20,245 bases of DNA from contig JBCDBL010000078.1 in the NCBI GenBank assembly GCA_039183635.1, positions 1-20,245 on the forward strand, given 5' to 3'. The notes below the pieces were generated by a model, which worked only from the letters and a program-made list of their open reading frames with translations, made no database searches and was not told where the DNA came from. Positions 1 to 7,043 of this stretch are shown one piece after another. A program made the position numbers and the translations under genes. Origin of the DNA: JBCDBL01 sp039183635 (GTDB lineage Bacteria; Pseudomonadota; Alphaproteobacteria; Caulobacterales; Parvularculaceae). Position 1 is the first letter of the stretch. Each line of letters starts with the position of its first letter.

Positions 1-807
1 CAGGCGACGCTGTTCGCCGCGTTCACCCACAAGGACGATGGCAAAGAGGCCCGACAAACAGCCTATGGGGATGTAAAACGAGCTTTTGAGGTGTTTTTGG
101 CGCGCCGGGAGACCAACGCCCCCATCATTCTTGTCGGCTACGAACAGGGCGGCCTCCACGTCATCCGGCTGATGCAGGAATATTTTGAAAAGACGCCTTT
201 GCGCCGCAAACTCGCCGCCGCCTATGTCATCGACCAGGCGATGCCTCAGGACATGTTTACGGTGTCCCTGCGCGACGTGCGCCCTTGCGCGTCGGCGGAC
301 GCCGTCCGCTGCGCCGTCACATGGGTCGCCTATGAGGCGCGGTTTGAAAAAGAGATCTGGAGGGCCAAAAACAGATCCCTCGTCTGGAATATTTTCGGCC
401 GCTTGTGGACCACAAGGGGCAAGCCTTTAGCCTGCGTCAACCCCTTAAGCTGGGAGACGTCCGGCGCCTACGCTCCGTCGTCCTTGCATCTGGGCGCGGC
501 GCCGGCGACAGGCCTCGCCCTGGACGACGCCCCCATCGCCGTGCGCGAGGCTGTGGGCGCAAGGTGCGTCGACGGCGTCCTGGTCGTGGACCGTCCAAAA
601 GAGTCTTATCTGCGGCGCAAGGCCCTGTTCGGCGCGAAATGGCGGGCCCAAAACTTCAACCTGTTCTATGTGGACCTCCAGGAAAACGCCAAAACCCGGG
701 TCGCGGCCCTGAAACAGGCGATCGCCAACGAAAACCTCGCACCGCCCCTCGCCCCAGTGATTGACGTGCGCGAAAGCCCGATCCGCCCCGTACCGGACGT
801 AAATTAA
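1..807 (+). CDS. DUF3089 alpha/beta-hydrolase-like protein (5' partial)
   Basis: The reading frame is open from the left edge, so the start lies outside the window; it ends with TAA at 805-807. The pattern resembles DUF3089 proteins, an alpha/beta-hydrolase group of lipase-like fold: a segment reading A-Y-x-D-V-x-x-A-F, then a strand and nucleophile elbow, and near the end a conserved-looking N-L-F-Y-x-D-L-x-x-N stretch. The elbow reads G-Y-E-Q-G (codons 136-150), whereas hydrolases of this fold carry G-x-S-x-G; the expected serine is glutamate (GAA, 142-144). I also see no histidine just before the N-L-F-Y motif, where I would expect the catalytic one (R is present). It may be a non-catalytic member. 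The substrate is unknown. The gap to galU is 70 bases and holds no clear terminator. Family assignment is from memory of motifs and is moderate; the coding frame is certain. Confidence 0.72.
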   Translation, partial: QATLFAAFTHKDDGKEARQTAYGDVKRAFEVFLARRETNAPIILVGYEQGGLHVIRLMQEYFEKTPLRRKLAAAYVIDQAMPQDMFTVSLRDVRPCASADAVRCAVTWVAYEARFEKEIWRAKNRSLVWNIFGRLWTTRGKPLACVNPLSWETSGAYAPSSLHLGAAPATGLALDDAPIAVREAVGARCVDGVLVVDRPKESYLRRKALFGAKWRAQNFNLFYVDLQENAKTRVAALKQAIANENLAPPLAPVIDVRESPIRPVPDVN

Positions 808-877
808 TCCGTTTACTCTGCAGCCTCCGCAGCCTATCCATCACATCGAACGCACGCCCCGTACAGGAGTTTCCCTT

Positions 878-1747
878 ATGAAGCCGATCCGCAAAGTGGT
901 CGTTCCCGTCGCCGGCCTCGGCACCCGCGTGTTGCCGGCGACAAAAAGCATTCCAAAAGAAATGCTCACCGTCGTCGACCGCCCTCTCATCGATTACAAT
1001 CTTGAGGAGGCGCGCGAAGCCGGCGTGGAACATTTCATCTTCGTCACCGGCCGCGGCAAAGGCGCCATCGAAGACTATTTCGACCATGCCTATGAGCTGG
1101 AGGAGACGCTGTCGGCCAAGGGCAAAACGGCGTTTCTGGACGACCTTAAAGCCCGCATGCCCCGGGCCGGCGAGGTGAGCTACACCCGCCAACAGCGACC
1201 CCTTGGCCTTGGCCATGCAGTGTGGTGCGCCCGGGAGATCGTCGGCGAGGAGCCCTTCGCCGTTCTGCTGCCCGACGAAATCGTCGGCGGCAAGCCCGGC
1301 TATTTGAAGCAGATGATCACCGCCTACGAAAAAACCGGCGGCAATCTTATCGCCGTTGAGGAAGTGCCTTTGGAGGAGACGAAAAAATACGGCGTCATTA
1401 AACCAAAAGCTGACGCCAAGGACGGCGTCGTGCCCATGACCGGCATGGTGGAAAAGCCCGACCCCGCCGACGCGCCCTCCCGGCTCCGGGTCATCGGCCG
1501 TTATATTCTGCAGCCTGAAATTTTCCCCTTGCTCGCCAAACAGGGCGCCGGCGCGGGCGGTGAAATTCAGCTGACGGACGCGATGGACAAACTCCTCGCC
1601 GATCAGGATTTTCACGGCGTCCTCTGCCAGGGCGCGATCCATGATTGCGGCTCAAAGCTTGGCTGGCTGAAAGCGAATGTGGAGCTGGGGCTGAAGCGTG
1701 AGGATATCGGCGCGGAGTTCGCGGCGTTTTTGAAAGAACTGCGATAG
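878..1747 (+). CDS. galU: UTP--glucose-1-phosphate uridylyltransferase
   Basis: GalU makes UDP-glucose from UTP and glucose-1-phosphate in the cytoplasm, a precursor for LPS and exopolysaccharide sugars. The 289-residue length matches the bacterial GalU family. The nucleotide-binding signature is at residues 13-29 (G-L-G-T-R, then K-S-I-P-K-E-M-L). The metal/sugar-nucleotide L-P-D-E motif lies mid-protein, followed by M-V-E-K-P, and a late D-C-G-S-K-L-G-W segment precedes the C-terminal helix. The start is supported by AGGAG at 865-869, eight bases before ATG 878. Only 41 bases separate it from cobT on the same strand, so read-through into the first cobalamin block is likely. High confidence. 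Confidence 0.96.
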   Translation: MKPIRKVVVPVAGLGTRVLPATKSIPKEMLTVVDRPLIDYNLEEAREAGVEHFIFVTGRGKGAIEDYFDHAYELEETLSAKGKTAFLDDLKARMPRAGEVSYTRQQRPLGLGHAVWCAREIVGEEPFAVLLPDEIVGGKPGYLKQMITAYEKTGGNLIAVEEVPLEETKKYGVIKPKADAKDGVVPMTGMVEKPDPADAPSRLRVIGRYILQPEIFPLLAKQGAGAGGEIQLTDAMDKLLADQDFHGVLCQGAIHDCGSKLGWLKANVELGLKREDIGAEFAAFLKELR

Positions 1748-1788
1748 CGCGCTTGCATAAGCTTATCTTTATCCGCTAACAGCCGGGT

Positions 1789-2817
1789 ATGTCTGAAGAT
1801 CAAGAAACATTCGACGCGGCGCTGCAACGCGCCATCGACGGCAAGACCAAACCCGTCGGCGCCCTTGGACGCCTTGAGGCGCTCGCCGCACAAATCGCGC
1901 GCGCTCAAAGTACGCTCTCGCCGCGGGCCGAGACCTGCACGCTGACGATTTTCGCCGGCGATCACGGGCTGGCGGCGGCCGGCGCGTCGCCCTATCCCCA
2001 GGACGTCACCCGCCAGATGGTGCTTAACTTTCTTGCAGGCGGCGCGGCGGCGAACGTTTTCGCCAGATCCGTCGGCGCGCAGCTTAAGGTCGTCGACGCC
2101 GGCGTCGCCGGCGCCCCCATCGACCATCCGGACCTTATCGACCGCCGCATCACCCCCGGGACTCAGAACGCCATCGAAGGCCCGGCGATGAGGCAGGCCC
2201 AGCGCGACGCCGCCGTTCAGGCGGGAAAAACCCTCGGCGCAAACATAAAGACCGATGTCGCCTGCTTCGGCGAAATGGGCATCGGCAACACCTCCTCGGC
2301 GAGCCTCATCGCCGCCAAGCTTCTCGGCGCGCCGGTTGCAGATCTCGTCGGCCGCGGCGCGGGCCTCGACGATGCTGGACTTGCACGCAAAACCGCCTTG
2401 CTGACGACCGCCGCAGCACGGACCGCGGAGACGCTGTCTGCGGAAGAGGCGCTTGCGGAATATGGCGGCTTCGAAATCGCCATGATGGCCGGCGCCATGG
2501 TCGGCGCAGCGGCGGCCGGGCGCATCGTCATCGTCGACGGCTTTATCGCCGGCGCCGCGGCCCTCTGCGCGAAAGACATGTCGCCCGGGTGCGAAACATC
2601 ATTTGTCTACGGCCATCGCTCTGCGGAGGCGGGTCACACACGAATTTTGGAGGCGCTCGCCGCCGAACCTTTGCTCGATCTCAACATGCGGCTTGGCGAA
2701 GGCACGGGAGCCTTGCTCGCCTGGCCCCTCGTTAAAGCCGCCGCCGCCATGCTGCGCGATATGGCGAGTTTTGAGAGCGCCGGCGTCAGCGGCCCTGCGC
2801 AATCAGACGCCCCATGA
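1789..2817 (+). CDS. cobT: Nicotinate-nucleotide--dimethylbenzimidazole phosphoribosyltransferase
   Basis: CobT transfers phosphoribose from nicotinate mononucleotide to 5,6-dimethylbenzimidazole, giving alpha-ribazole phosphate, the lower-ligand precursor of cobalamin. The protein is 342 residues, normal for the family. Visible family features are K-P-x-G-A-L-G-R-L-E at 21-30, F-A-G-D-H-G at 55-60, G-E-M-G-I-G-N-T at 161-168 and R-L-G-E-G-T-G at 301-307; E304 matches the catalytic glutamate known as E317 in the Salmonella enzyme. No strong Shine-Dalgarno precedes ATG 1789, so translation may be weak or depend on coupling; no better upstream in-frame start is evident. Its last four bases (ATGA, 2814-2817) contain the start of cobS. 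It opens a cobT-cobS-phosphatase-cobO run that is not preceded by a riboswitch. Confidence 0.96.
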   Translation: MSEDQETFDAALQRAIDGKTKPVGALGRLEALAAQIARAQSTLSPRAETCTLTIFAGDHGLAAAGASPYPQDVTRQMVLNFLAGGAAANVFARSVGAQLKVVDAGVAGAPIDHPDLIDRRITPGTQNAIEGPAMRQAQRDAAVQAGKTLGANIKTDVACFGEMGIGNTSSASLIAAKLLGAPVADLVGRGAGLDDAGLARKTALLTTAAARTAETLSAEEALAEYGGFEIAMMAGAMVGAAAAGRIVIVDGFIAGAAALCAKDMSPGCETSFVYGHRSAEAGHTRILEALAAEPLLDLNMRLGEGTGALLAWPLVKAAAAMLRDMASFESAGVSGPAQSDAP

Positions 2818-3572
2818 AGAACGAAGCCGCAATTTTCGTCCTGGCGCTGCAGTTCCTGACGCGGCTGCCGGTTCCCGTAGGCGATCTTTATACGGCGGAA
2901 CGCATGGCCGCGTCGGTGCGGTACTACCCCCTTGTCGGCGCCCTTGTGGGCGCCCTGTCCGCCACCACGTTCTGGGCCGCAAGCCTCCTCTTGCCGCACG
3001 AGCTCGCGGTCCTGATCGCAATAGCCGCAGGCCTGCTTCTAACAGGCGCGTTCCATGAGGACGGTCTCGCCGATACGTTTGACGGCGTCGGCGGCGGCCA
3101 GACACGGGAGGCGGCGCTCCGCATCATGAAGGATTCCCGCCTCGGGACCTATGGCGCGGCGGCGCTGGCGACGGCGCTGGCGCTGAAGGCAGGCGCGCTG
3201 ATGACGCTGCCCGCGGCCCTCGTCATCCCGGCTTTGATCGCCGGCCATGGCCTCTCCCGGCTGTCGAGCGTTTTGGCGATCGCCACGGGGCGCTACGTGC
3301 GCGATGAGGGGACGGGCAAGCCTGTGGCCGGCGGCGTTGCGCCGGCAGGGCTCGCCGTTGCAGGCCTCACCGGCGCGGCCATCCTCGCCGCATGGCTCTA
3401 CACCGCGCCGCCGATCGCGCTCGTCTACGCCATCATCGGGCTTATTGCAGGCCATATCGCCATGCGGGCGTTTTTTGAGCGAAAGCTCGGCGGCTACACT
3501 GGCGATACGCTGGGCGCCGTACAACAGACAAGCGAAATCGGATTTTATCTGGGGCTCGCCGCATGGCTGTAA
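2814..3572 (+). CDS. cobS: Adenosylcobinamide-GDP ribazoletransferase
   Basis: CobS is the cobalamin synthase: it joins adenosylcobinamide-GDP to alpha-ribazole (or its phosphate) at the cytoplasmic membrane. At 252 residues it has the usual length. The hallmark F-H-E-D-G-L-A-D-T-x-D-G motif is at residues 80-91, followed by R-I-M-K-D-S-R-L-G-T-Y-G at 103-114; several hydrophobic segments (about 40-60, 64-80, 118-140, 165-182, 192-215) suit a polytopic membrane protein. The ATG overlaps the cobT stop by four bases and the 3' end overlaps the phosphatase gene by ten, so the block is tightly coupled. High confidence. Confidence 0.95.
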   Translation: MKNEAAIFVLALQFLTRLPVPVGDLYTAERMAASVRYYPLVGALVGALSATTFWAASLLLPHELAVLIAIAAGLLLTGAFHEDGLADTFDGVGGGQTREAALRIMKDSRLGTYGAAALATALALKAGALMTLPAALVIPALIAGHGLSRLSSVLAIATGRYVRDEGTGKPVAGGVAPAGLAVAGLTGAAILAAWLYTAPPIALVYAIIGLIAGHIAMRAFFERKLGGYTGDTLGAVQQTSEIGFYLGLAAWL

Positions 3573-4102
3573 CGTTCGTGCGCCATACAACGCCGGCGAT
3601 CGCGCCGGACGTCTGCTATGGACGCAGCGACCTCGACCTCGCCGCAAGTTTTCCCGAAGAGTTCGACGCCGTCGCCGCCGCCATGCCGGATGCGGATCGC
3701 ATCGTCTCAAGCCCGCTCCGCCGGTGCCGCCGCCTCGCCGAACACCTCTCCGGCCTAACCGGACGCCCTCTCGCATTCGACCAGCGTTTGATAGAAATGG
3801 ATTTCGGCGCCTGGGAGCGCCGGCCGTGGTCGGACATTCCGCAGGCCGAACTTGACGCGTGGGTGAATGATTTTCTGAACGCCCGCCCCCATGGCGGGGA
3901 AAGCGTCGCCGCCCTGCGCGCCCGGAGCCTTGCGGCCGTCGCCGACGTCAAGGCGCAAGGGGGACGAACATTGATCGTCACCCATTCCGGCGTTATCAAA
4001 TGCGTTTTCGCCAAAGGCGACGCTGCGGACGATTTCAAGACCAACGTCCCGTTCGGCGGCGTTATCGCCCTGTCGACACACTCATCAGGAGACGCGCCAT
4101 GA
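3563..4102 (+). CDS. cobC: Histidine phosphatase family protein, probable alpha-ribazole phosphatase
   Basis: This 179-residue protein belongs to the histidine (phosphoglycerate-mutase-like) phosphatase family. The phosphohistidine motif is R7-H8-T-T-P, with a second arginine in S-S-P-L-R53, an acidic E78 in the E-M-D-F-G segment and the closing histidine H141 in V-T-H-S-G, so the catalytic set is complete. Its position, overlapping cobS by ten bases and cobO by four, suggests it is the alpha-ribazole-5'-phosphate phosphatase known as CobC in enterics, acting before or after CobS. That role is an inference from context. The symbol is used in the Salmonella sense and must not be confused with the threonine-phosphate decarboxylase also called cobC in this window. 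Confidence 0.85.
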   Translation: MAVTFVRHTTPAIAPDVCYGRSDLDLAASFPEEFDAVAAAMPDADRIVSSPLRRCRRLAEHLSGLTGRPLAFDQRLIEMDFGAWERRPWSDIPQAELDAWVNDFLNARPHGGESVAALRARSLAAVADVKAQGGRTLIVTHSGVIKCVFAKGDAADDFKTNVPFGGVIALSTHSSGDAP

Positions 4103-4701
4103 CAGACGCCGACGCCCATAAAGCCGAAATGCAAAAGCTCCAGGCGGAGCAAAAGAGAAAAGCCTCGGAGGCCAAGGACCCCGACCGCGGGCTCGTCCTC
4201 GTCCATACCGGCGACGGCAAGGGCAAGTCGAGCTCCGCTTTCGGCGTCATCGCCCGCGCCCTCGGCTGGGGTCAAAAGGTCGGCGTCGTGCAATTCATCA
4301 AGGGAAGCTGGATCACGGGGGAGCGTCAGTTCTTCGCAAAGTTTCCGGACCAGCTTGATTGGCATACGATGGGCGAAGGCTTCACCTGGGACACCCAGGA
4401 CCGCGCCCGCGACATCGCCGCCGCCGAGGCCGCCTTCGCCGAGGCGCGCAAAATGATGGAAAGCGGCGAATACGACCTTATCGTCATGGACGAGATCAAT
4501 ATCGCCCTGCGCTACGACTATCTTACCGTCGAGGCTGTGCTCGACGGGCTAAAGGCGCGATCGAAGCGCACCCACGTCATCCTTACAGGCCGCGACGCCA
4601 AGCCGGAGATTTGCGCGTATGCGGATCTTGTGAGCGAGATGCGCGAAGTGAAACACCCCTTCCAGGCCGGCATAAAGGCCCAGCGCGGGATTGATTTCTA
4701 A
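4099..4701 (+). CDS. cobO: Cob(I)yrinic acid a,c-diamide adenosyltransferase
   Basis: CobO (BtuR/CobA family) transfers the 5'-deoxyadenosyl group from ATP to the cobalt of Co(I) corrinoids. The 200-residue product has the family's G-D-G-K-G-K-S-S P-loop at 38-45, a charged N-terminal helix of about 28 residues, the M-D-E-I-N-I-A-L segment in the middle, and the typical ending Q-x-G-I-K-A-Q-x-G-I-D-F. I chose ATG 4099 because AGGAGA lies at 4087-4092 and the ATGA overlap with the phosphatase stop fits the operon style; an in-frame ATG at 4000 lies deep inside the previous gene and has no comparable support. It is the last gene of the first cobalamin block. High confidence. Confidence 0.95.
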   Translation: MTDADAHKAEMQKLQAEQKRKASEAKDPDRGLVLVHTGDGKGKSSSAFGVIARALGWGQKVGVVQFIKGSWITGERQFFAKFPDQLDWHTMGEGFTWDTQDRARDIAAAEAAFAEARKMMESGEYDLIVMDEINIALRYDYLTVEAVLDGLKARSKRTHVILTGRDAKPEICAYADLVSEMREVKHPFQAGIKAQRGIDF

Positions 4702-4713
4702 AGAAATACGCCA

Positions 4714-4732
4714 CATGCGTGAAATCCGCATG
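4714..4732 (+). other. Small inverted repeat after cobO
   Basis: CATGCG (4714-4719) and CGCATG (4727-4732) form a 6-bp stem with a 7-base loop, 12 bases after the cobO stop. No run of T follows, so it is not a convincing intrinsic terminator; it could stabilise the 3' end of the mRNA. Nothing else is recognised between here and the promoter at 4817. Confidence 0.3.
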
Positions 4733-4816
4733 CCTATTGTATAAAGATCGGCTTACCGCTGTTTCAGAGCGCAACCCGCACCCCGGCGGCCTTTTCCAGG
4801 TATTTATTCGCTGAAA

Positions 4817-4845
4817 TTGACACGATCAGGCGAATGCAACATAAC
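4817..4845 (+). promoter_or_regulatory. Sigma70-type promoter for the riboswitch-led btu/cob unit
   Basis: A perfect -35 hexamer TTGACA (4817-4822) is followed after exactly 17 bases by CATAAC (4840-4845), matching four of six positions of the TATAAT -10 consensus. The predicted transcription start, near 4852, falls just ahead of the conserved beginning of the riboswitch aptamer at about 4857, which is the expected geometry. The -35 box sits inside an imperfect inverted repeat, TTCGCTGA (4807-4814) against TCAGGCGAA (4826-4834), which may be chance or an operator. Confidence 0.6.
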
Positions 4846-5050
4846 GGCGCTTAGATGGTGCTTCCGTAACAGGAAGCTAAGAGGGAACCCGGTTAAAATC
4901 CGGGGCTGTGCCCGCAACTGTCAGCCGGGAGCTGAAGGCCCATCAAGCCACTGGAGCGCTTTTTAAAAGCAAAACTCTGGGAAGGCGGCCTCAAGCGACG
5001 ATCGGCGAGCCAGGAGACCTGCCATCGCGTCGTTCGCCCTGAGGCCGGGA
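4840..5050 (+). ncRNA. Cobalamin riboswitch aptamer (class I, AdoCbl type)
   Basis: Conserved elements appear in order: GGTGCTTCC with a GCTTCC/GGAAGC hairpin (4860-4877), the GGGAACCCGGT...AATCCGGG core hairpin (4884-4903 region), GCTGTGCCCGCAACTGT (4905-4921), the CCACTG...GGGAAGG side domain (about 4948-4985), and a perfect B12 box AGCCAGGAGACCTGCC (5008-5023). GGCCTCA (4987-4993) pairs with TGAGGCC (5040-5046), and CGACG (4996-5000) with CGTCG (5028-5032), closing the stems around the box. A small GC-TTTTT-AAAA-GC hairpin (4958-4970) decorates the side domain. The RNA binds adenosylcobalamin and lowers expression of downstream genes when B12 is plentiful; here these are btuB and the import/synthesis genes behind it. 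Ends are approximate; identity is near certain. Confidence 0.95.
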
Positions 5051-5082
5051 AAAGTTCTCAGCGGGCGGGAAGGCCATGGGCG

Positions 5083-5202
5083 CCTCTCCTTTGAAACGAC
5101 ACCTGAAATAGACCTGGCCGTCCGCACGGGACATGTCCCGCAGGGTCAGTTTGTCGTTCTTAAAGCGCGCCTTTTGTGACGGACGGCGGGGCGCAGGAGG
5201 GG
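5083..5202 (+). promoter_or_regulatory. Candidate riboswitch expression platform with anti-Shine-Dalgarno
   Basis: CCTCTCCT (5083-5090) can pair with AGGAGGGG (5195-5202), which contains the btuB ribosome binding site, in eight consecutive pairs including one G-T wobble. Between the two arms the leader can fold on itself: AACGACA (5095-5101) with TGTCGTT (5152-5158), GACCTG (5111-5116) with CAGGGTC (5141-5147, one bulge), and a perfect 14-base palindrome CGGGACATGTCCCG (5127-5140). That hairpin would bring the arms together. No T-run terminator is seen, so translational control is my preferred model. This is inference from pairing by eye. Confidence 0.45.
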
Positions 5203-5208
5203 AAACCC

Positions 5209-7038
5209 ATGTTATATAAGACCGCGCTTCTCAGCGCTGTTTCACTTTCACTGATTGCTCCTGCAGCGGCGCTCGCCGCCGACACGATCGTGGTGAAAGG
5301 TTCGCGCCTCAACCAGACGGCGACGGAAATCGGTTCAAGCGTTTCCATCATAACGGCCGAGGACATTGACAGGCTTGGTTTTGATTTCGCGCTTGACGCC
5401 CTCGCCGCCGCACCGGGCGTGACGATCAACTCCAACGGCGCCTTCGGCGGCCAGGCCAGCGTCCGGATCCGCGGCGCGGCTACTGAACAAACGCTGGTGC
5501 TGATCGACGGCGTCGCGGTGAATGATGTCAGCTCAACAGGCGGCGGCTTCAACTTTGCTCGTCTCGATACGGAAAATATCGAGCGCATCGAAATCTTGAA
5601 GGGACCGCAATCAACCCTCTGGGGCACCGACGCGATTGGCGGCGTCGTCTCTATTACCACCAAACGTCCGCAAAAAGGCCTCGGTGGTTCCATCTTTGGC
5701 GAATATGGCTCGTTCAACACGTTCCGAGGCGGCGCATCGCTGGAAAATGGCAATGAAACTGGCGACATCCGCCTCGCCGTGGTTGGTACGTCATCGGACG
5801 GGATCTCAAAAGCCGATGAAGATGACGGCAACACCGAGGAGGATGCATATGAGGCGCTCACGCTCTCGGCGAATGGCGGGCTCAACTTAGGCGAAGATGT
5901 GCGTCTGTCAGCCGACATTTTATGGACTGATGCTGAATCTGAGTTCGATAATTCCGGTGGCCCGGGCGGCGACGGCGACCGTGTGAGCGAAACAGAAGAA
6001 TTATCGGCCAATATCAAATTGACAGGCTCCTTATTAGACGGCCGCCTCGATAATCTGGCGTTGCTCGGATATTCCGAGATCACTCGGGAAAACTTTACAG
6101 ATGGCGCACCCAGTTTTGACGCCGAAGGCGACCGTATCATTTATCGGTACCAGGGCACGTTGACCATCAACGGGGCGAACACGCTTGCATTCGGCGCAGA
6201 GCGTGAAGAAACAAGCGTTGATGACGACGATAACTATATCAACGGTTATTTCGCTCTCTACGAGTTCAAGCCCCTGGACGAAATCACTCTGACCGGCGGC
6301 GTACGCGTCGACGATCACGAGGAGTTTGGGACAGAAACCACGGGGCGGGTCGCAGCAGCCTATAACCCGACAGACACTCTCACCCTCAGAGCGAGTTGGG
6401 GCCAGGGTTTTAAAGCGCCGACCCTGTTCCAGACGACATTCTTCTGCTGCGGTGCGACCGAGCCCAACCGGGACCTTCAACCAGAAACGTCCGAAGGGTT
6501 CGATGTCGGTTTTGATATGCGGTCCGCAGATGGCCGAGCGGAAGCCGGTATTACTTATTTCGATCAAGATACAGAAAACCAGATCGATTTCTCTTTCGCC
6601 TCCGGCGACTACCGGAACATTGCAGAAGTTGAGTCCCAGGGCGTAGAGATATATGGGGCTTATCAACTGACCGATTGGCTCAGCATTTCGACCAGCTACA
6701 CCTATATCGATGCGCAAGATGGCGTCGGCAACGCCGTTGTACGCGTGCCGGAGCACTCCGCCGACATTACGGTTTCATTCGATCCGGATGGGCCGTTCTC
6801 CGGGTCGTTACTTGTTCGCTACAACGGTGAGGAGCAAGATGACGCAGACTTCGATGACATTCCTGACACTACGCTGGACTCATGGACGCGCGTTGATCTC
6901 ACCGGCAGTTACGATGTGAACGAACGTATCGAGCTGTTCGGCCGGGTCGAAAACCTGTTCGATGAGGACTACCAGCAAATCCTCGGTTACGGCACGCCGG
7001 ACCTGTCGGGCTACCTCGGCGTCCGGCTGCGGTACTAG
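5209..7038 (+). CDS. btuB: TonB-dependent corrinoid receptor (BtuB-like)
   Basis: This outer-membrane receptor would import cobalamin or other corrinoids using TonB energy. The product of 609 residues starts with a signal peptide (cleavage likely near A23/A24), followed at once by a TonB box D-T-I-V-V-K-G (25-31). The plug covers about 37-152, with V-L-I-D-G-V-x-V-N-D (97-106) and the motif E-I-L-K-G-P-Q-S-T-L-W-G-T (128-140); the rest is a beta-barrel ending in a C-terminal tyrosine. I chose ATG 5209 for its AGGAGG (5195-5200) eight bases upstream and the intact signal peptide; GTG 5176 would add 11 residues before the signal peptide. The riboswitch upstream supports corrinoid as substrate. 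The gene is visibly less GC-rich than its neighbours, and adjacent cysteines C413-C414 lie in a predicted loop. Confidence 0.93.
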   Translation: MLYKTALLSAVSLSLIAPAAALAADTIVVKGSRLNQTATEIGSSVSIITAEDIDRLGFDFALDALAAAPGVTINSNGAFGGQASVRIRGAATEQTLVLIDGVAVNDVSSTGGGFNFARLDTENIERIEILKGPQSTLWGTDAIGGVVSITTKRPQKGLGGSIFGEYGSFNTFRGGASLENGNETGDIRLAVVGTSSDGISKADEDDGNTEEDAYEALTLSANGGLNLGEDVRLSADILWTDAESEFDNSGGPGGDGDRVSETEELSANIKLTGSLLDGRLDNLALLGYSEITRENFTDGAPSFDAEGDRIIYRYQGTLTINGANTLAFGAEREETSVDDDDNYINGYFALYEFKPLDEITLTGGVRVDDHEEFGTETTGRVAAAYNPTDTLTLRASWGQGFKAPTLFQTTFFCCGATEPNRDLQPETSEGFDVGFDMRSADGRAEAGITYFDQDTENQIDFSFASGDYRNIAEVESQGVEIYGAYQLTDWLSISTSYTYIDAQDGVGNAVVRVPEHSADITVSFDPDGPFSGSLLVRYNGEEQDDADFDDIPDTTLDSWTRVDLTGSYDVNERIELFGRVENLFDEDYQQILGYGTPDLSGYLGVRLRY

Positions 7039-7043
7039 CGCCT

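Noticed and set aside
656..1642. 328-codon open frame on the minus strand opposite galU
   Set aside because: It is antisense to a clear galU with a good ribosome site; no family motif is visible and the composition fits a high-GC shadow frame.
1757..1766. ATAAGCTTAT palindrome between galU and cobT
   Set aside because: Ten bases, no partner sites and no promoter geometry; a chance palindrome is likely.
4000..4098. ATG 4000 as the cobO start
   Set aside because: It lies about 100 bases inside the phosphatase gene; ATG 4099 has AGGAGA and a 4-base overlap.
4702..4816. Intrinsic terminator after cobO
   Set aside because: The 6-bp inverted repeat has no T run behind it, so termination cannot be claimed.
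5176..5208. GTG 5176 as the btuB start
   Set aside because: It would place 11 residues before the signal peptide and lacks a ribosome site; ATG 5209 has AGGAGG at the right distance.
6034..6756. 240-codon minus-strand frame inside btuB
   Set aside because: The btuB barrel and plug motifs run unbroken through this region; no recognisable protein on the other strand.
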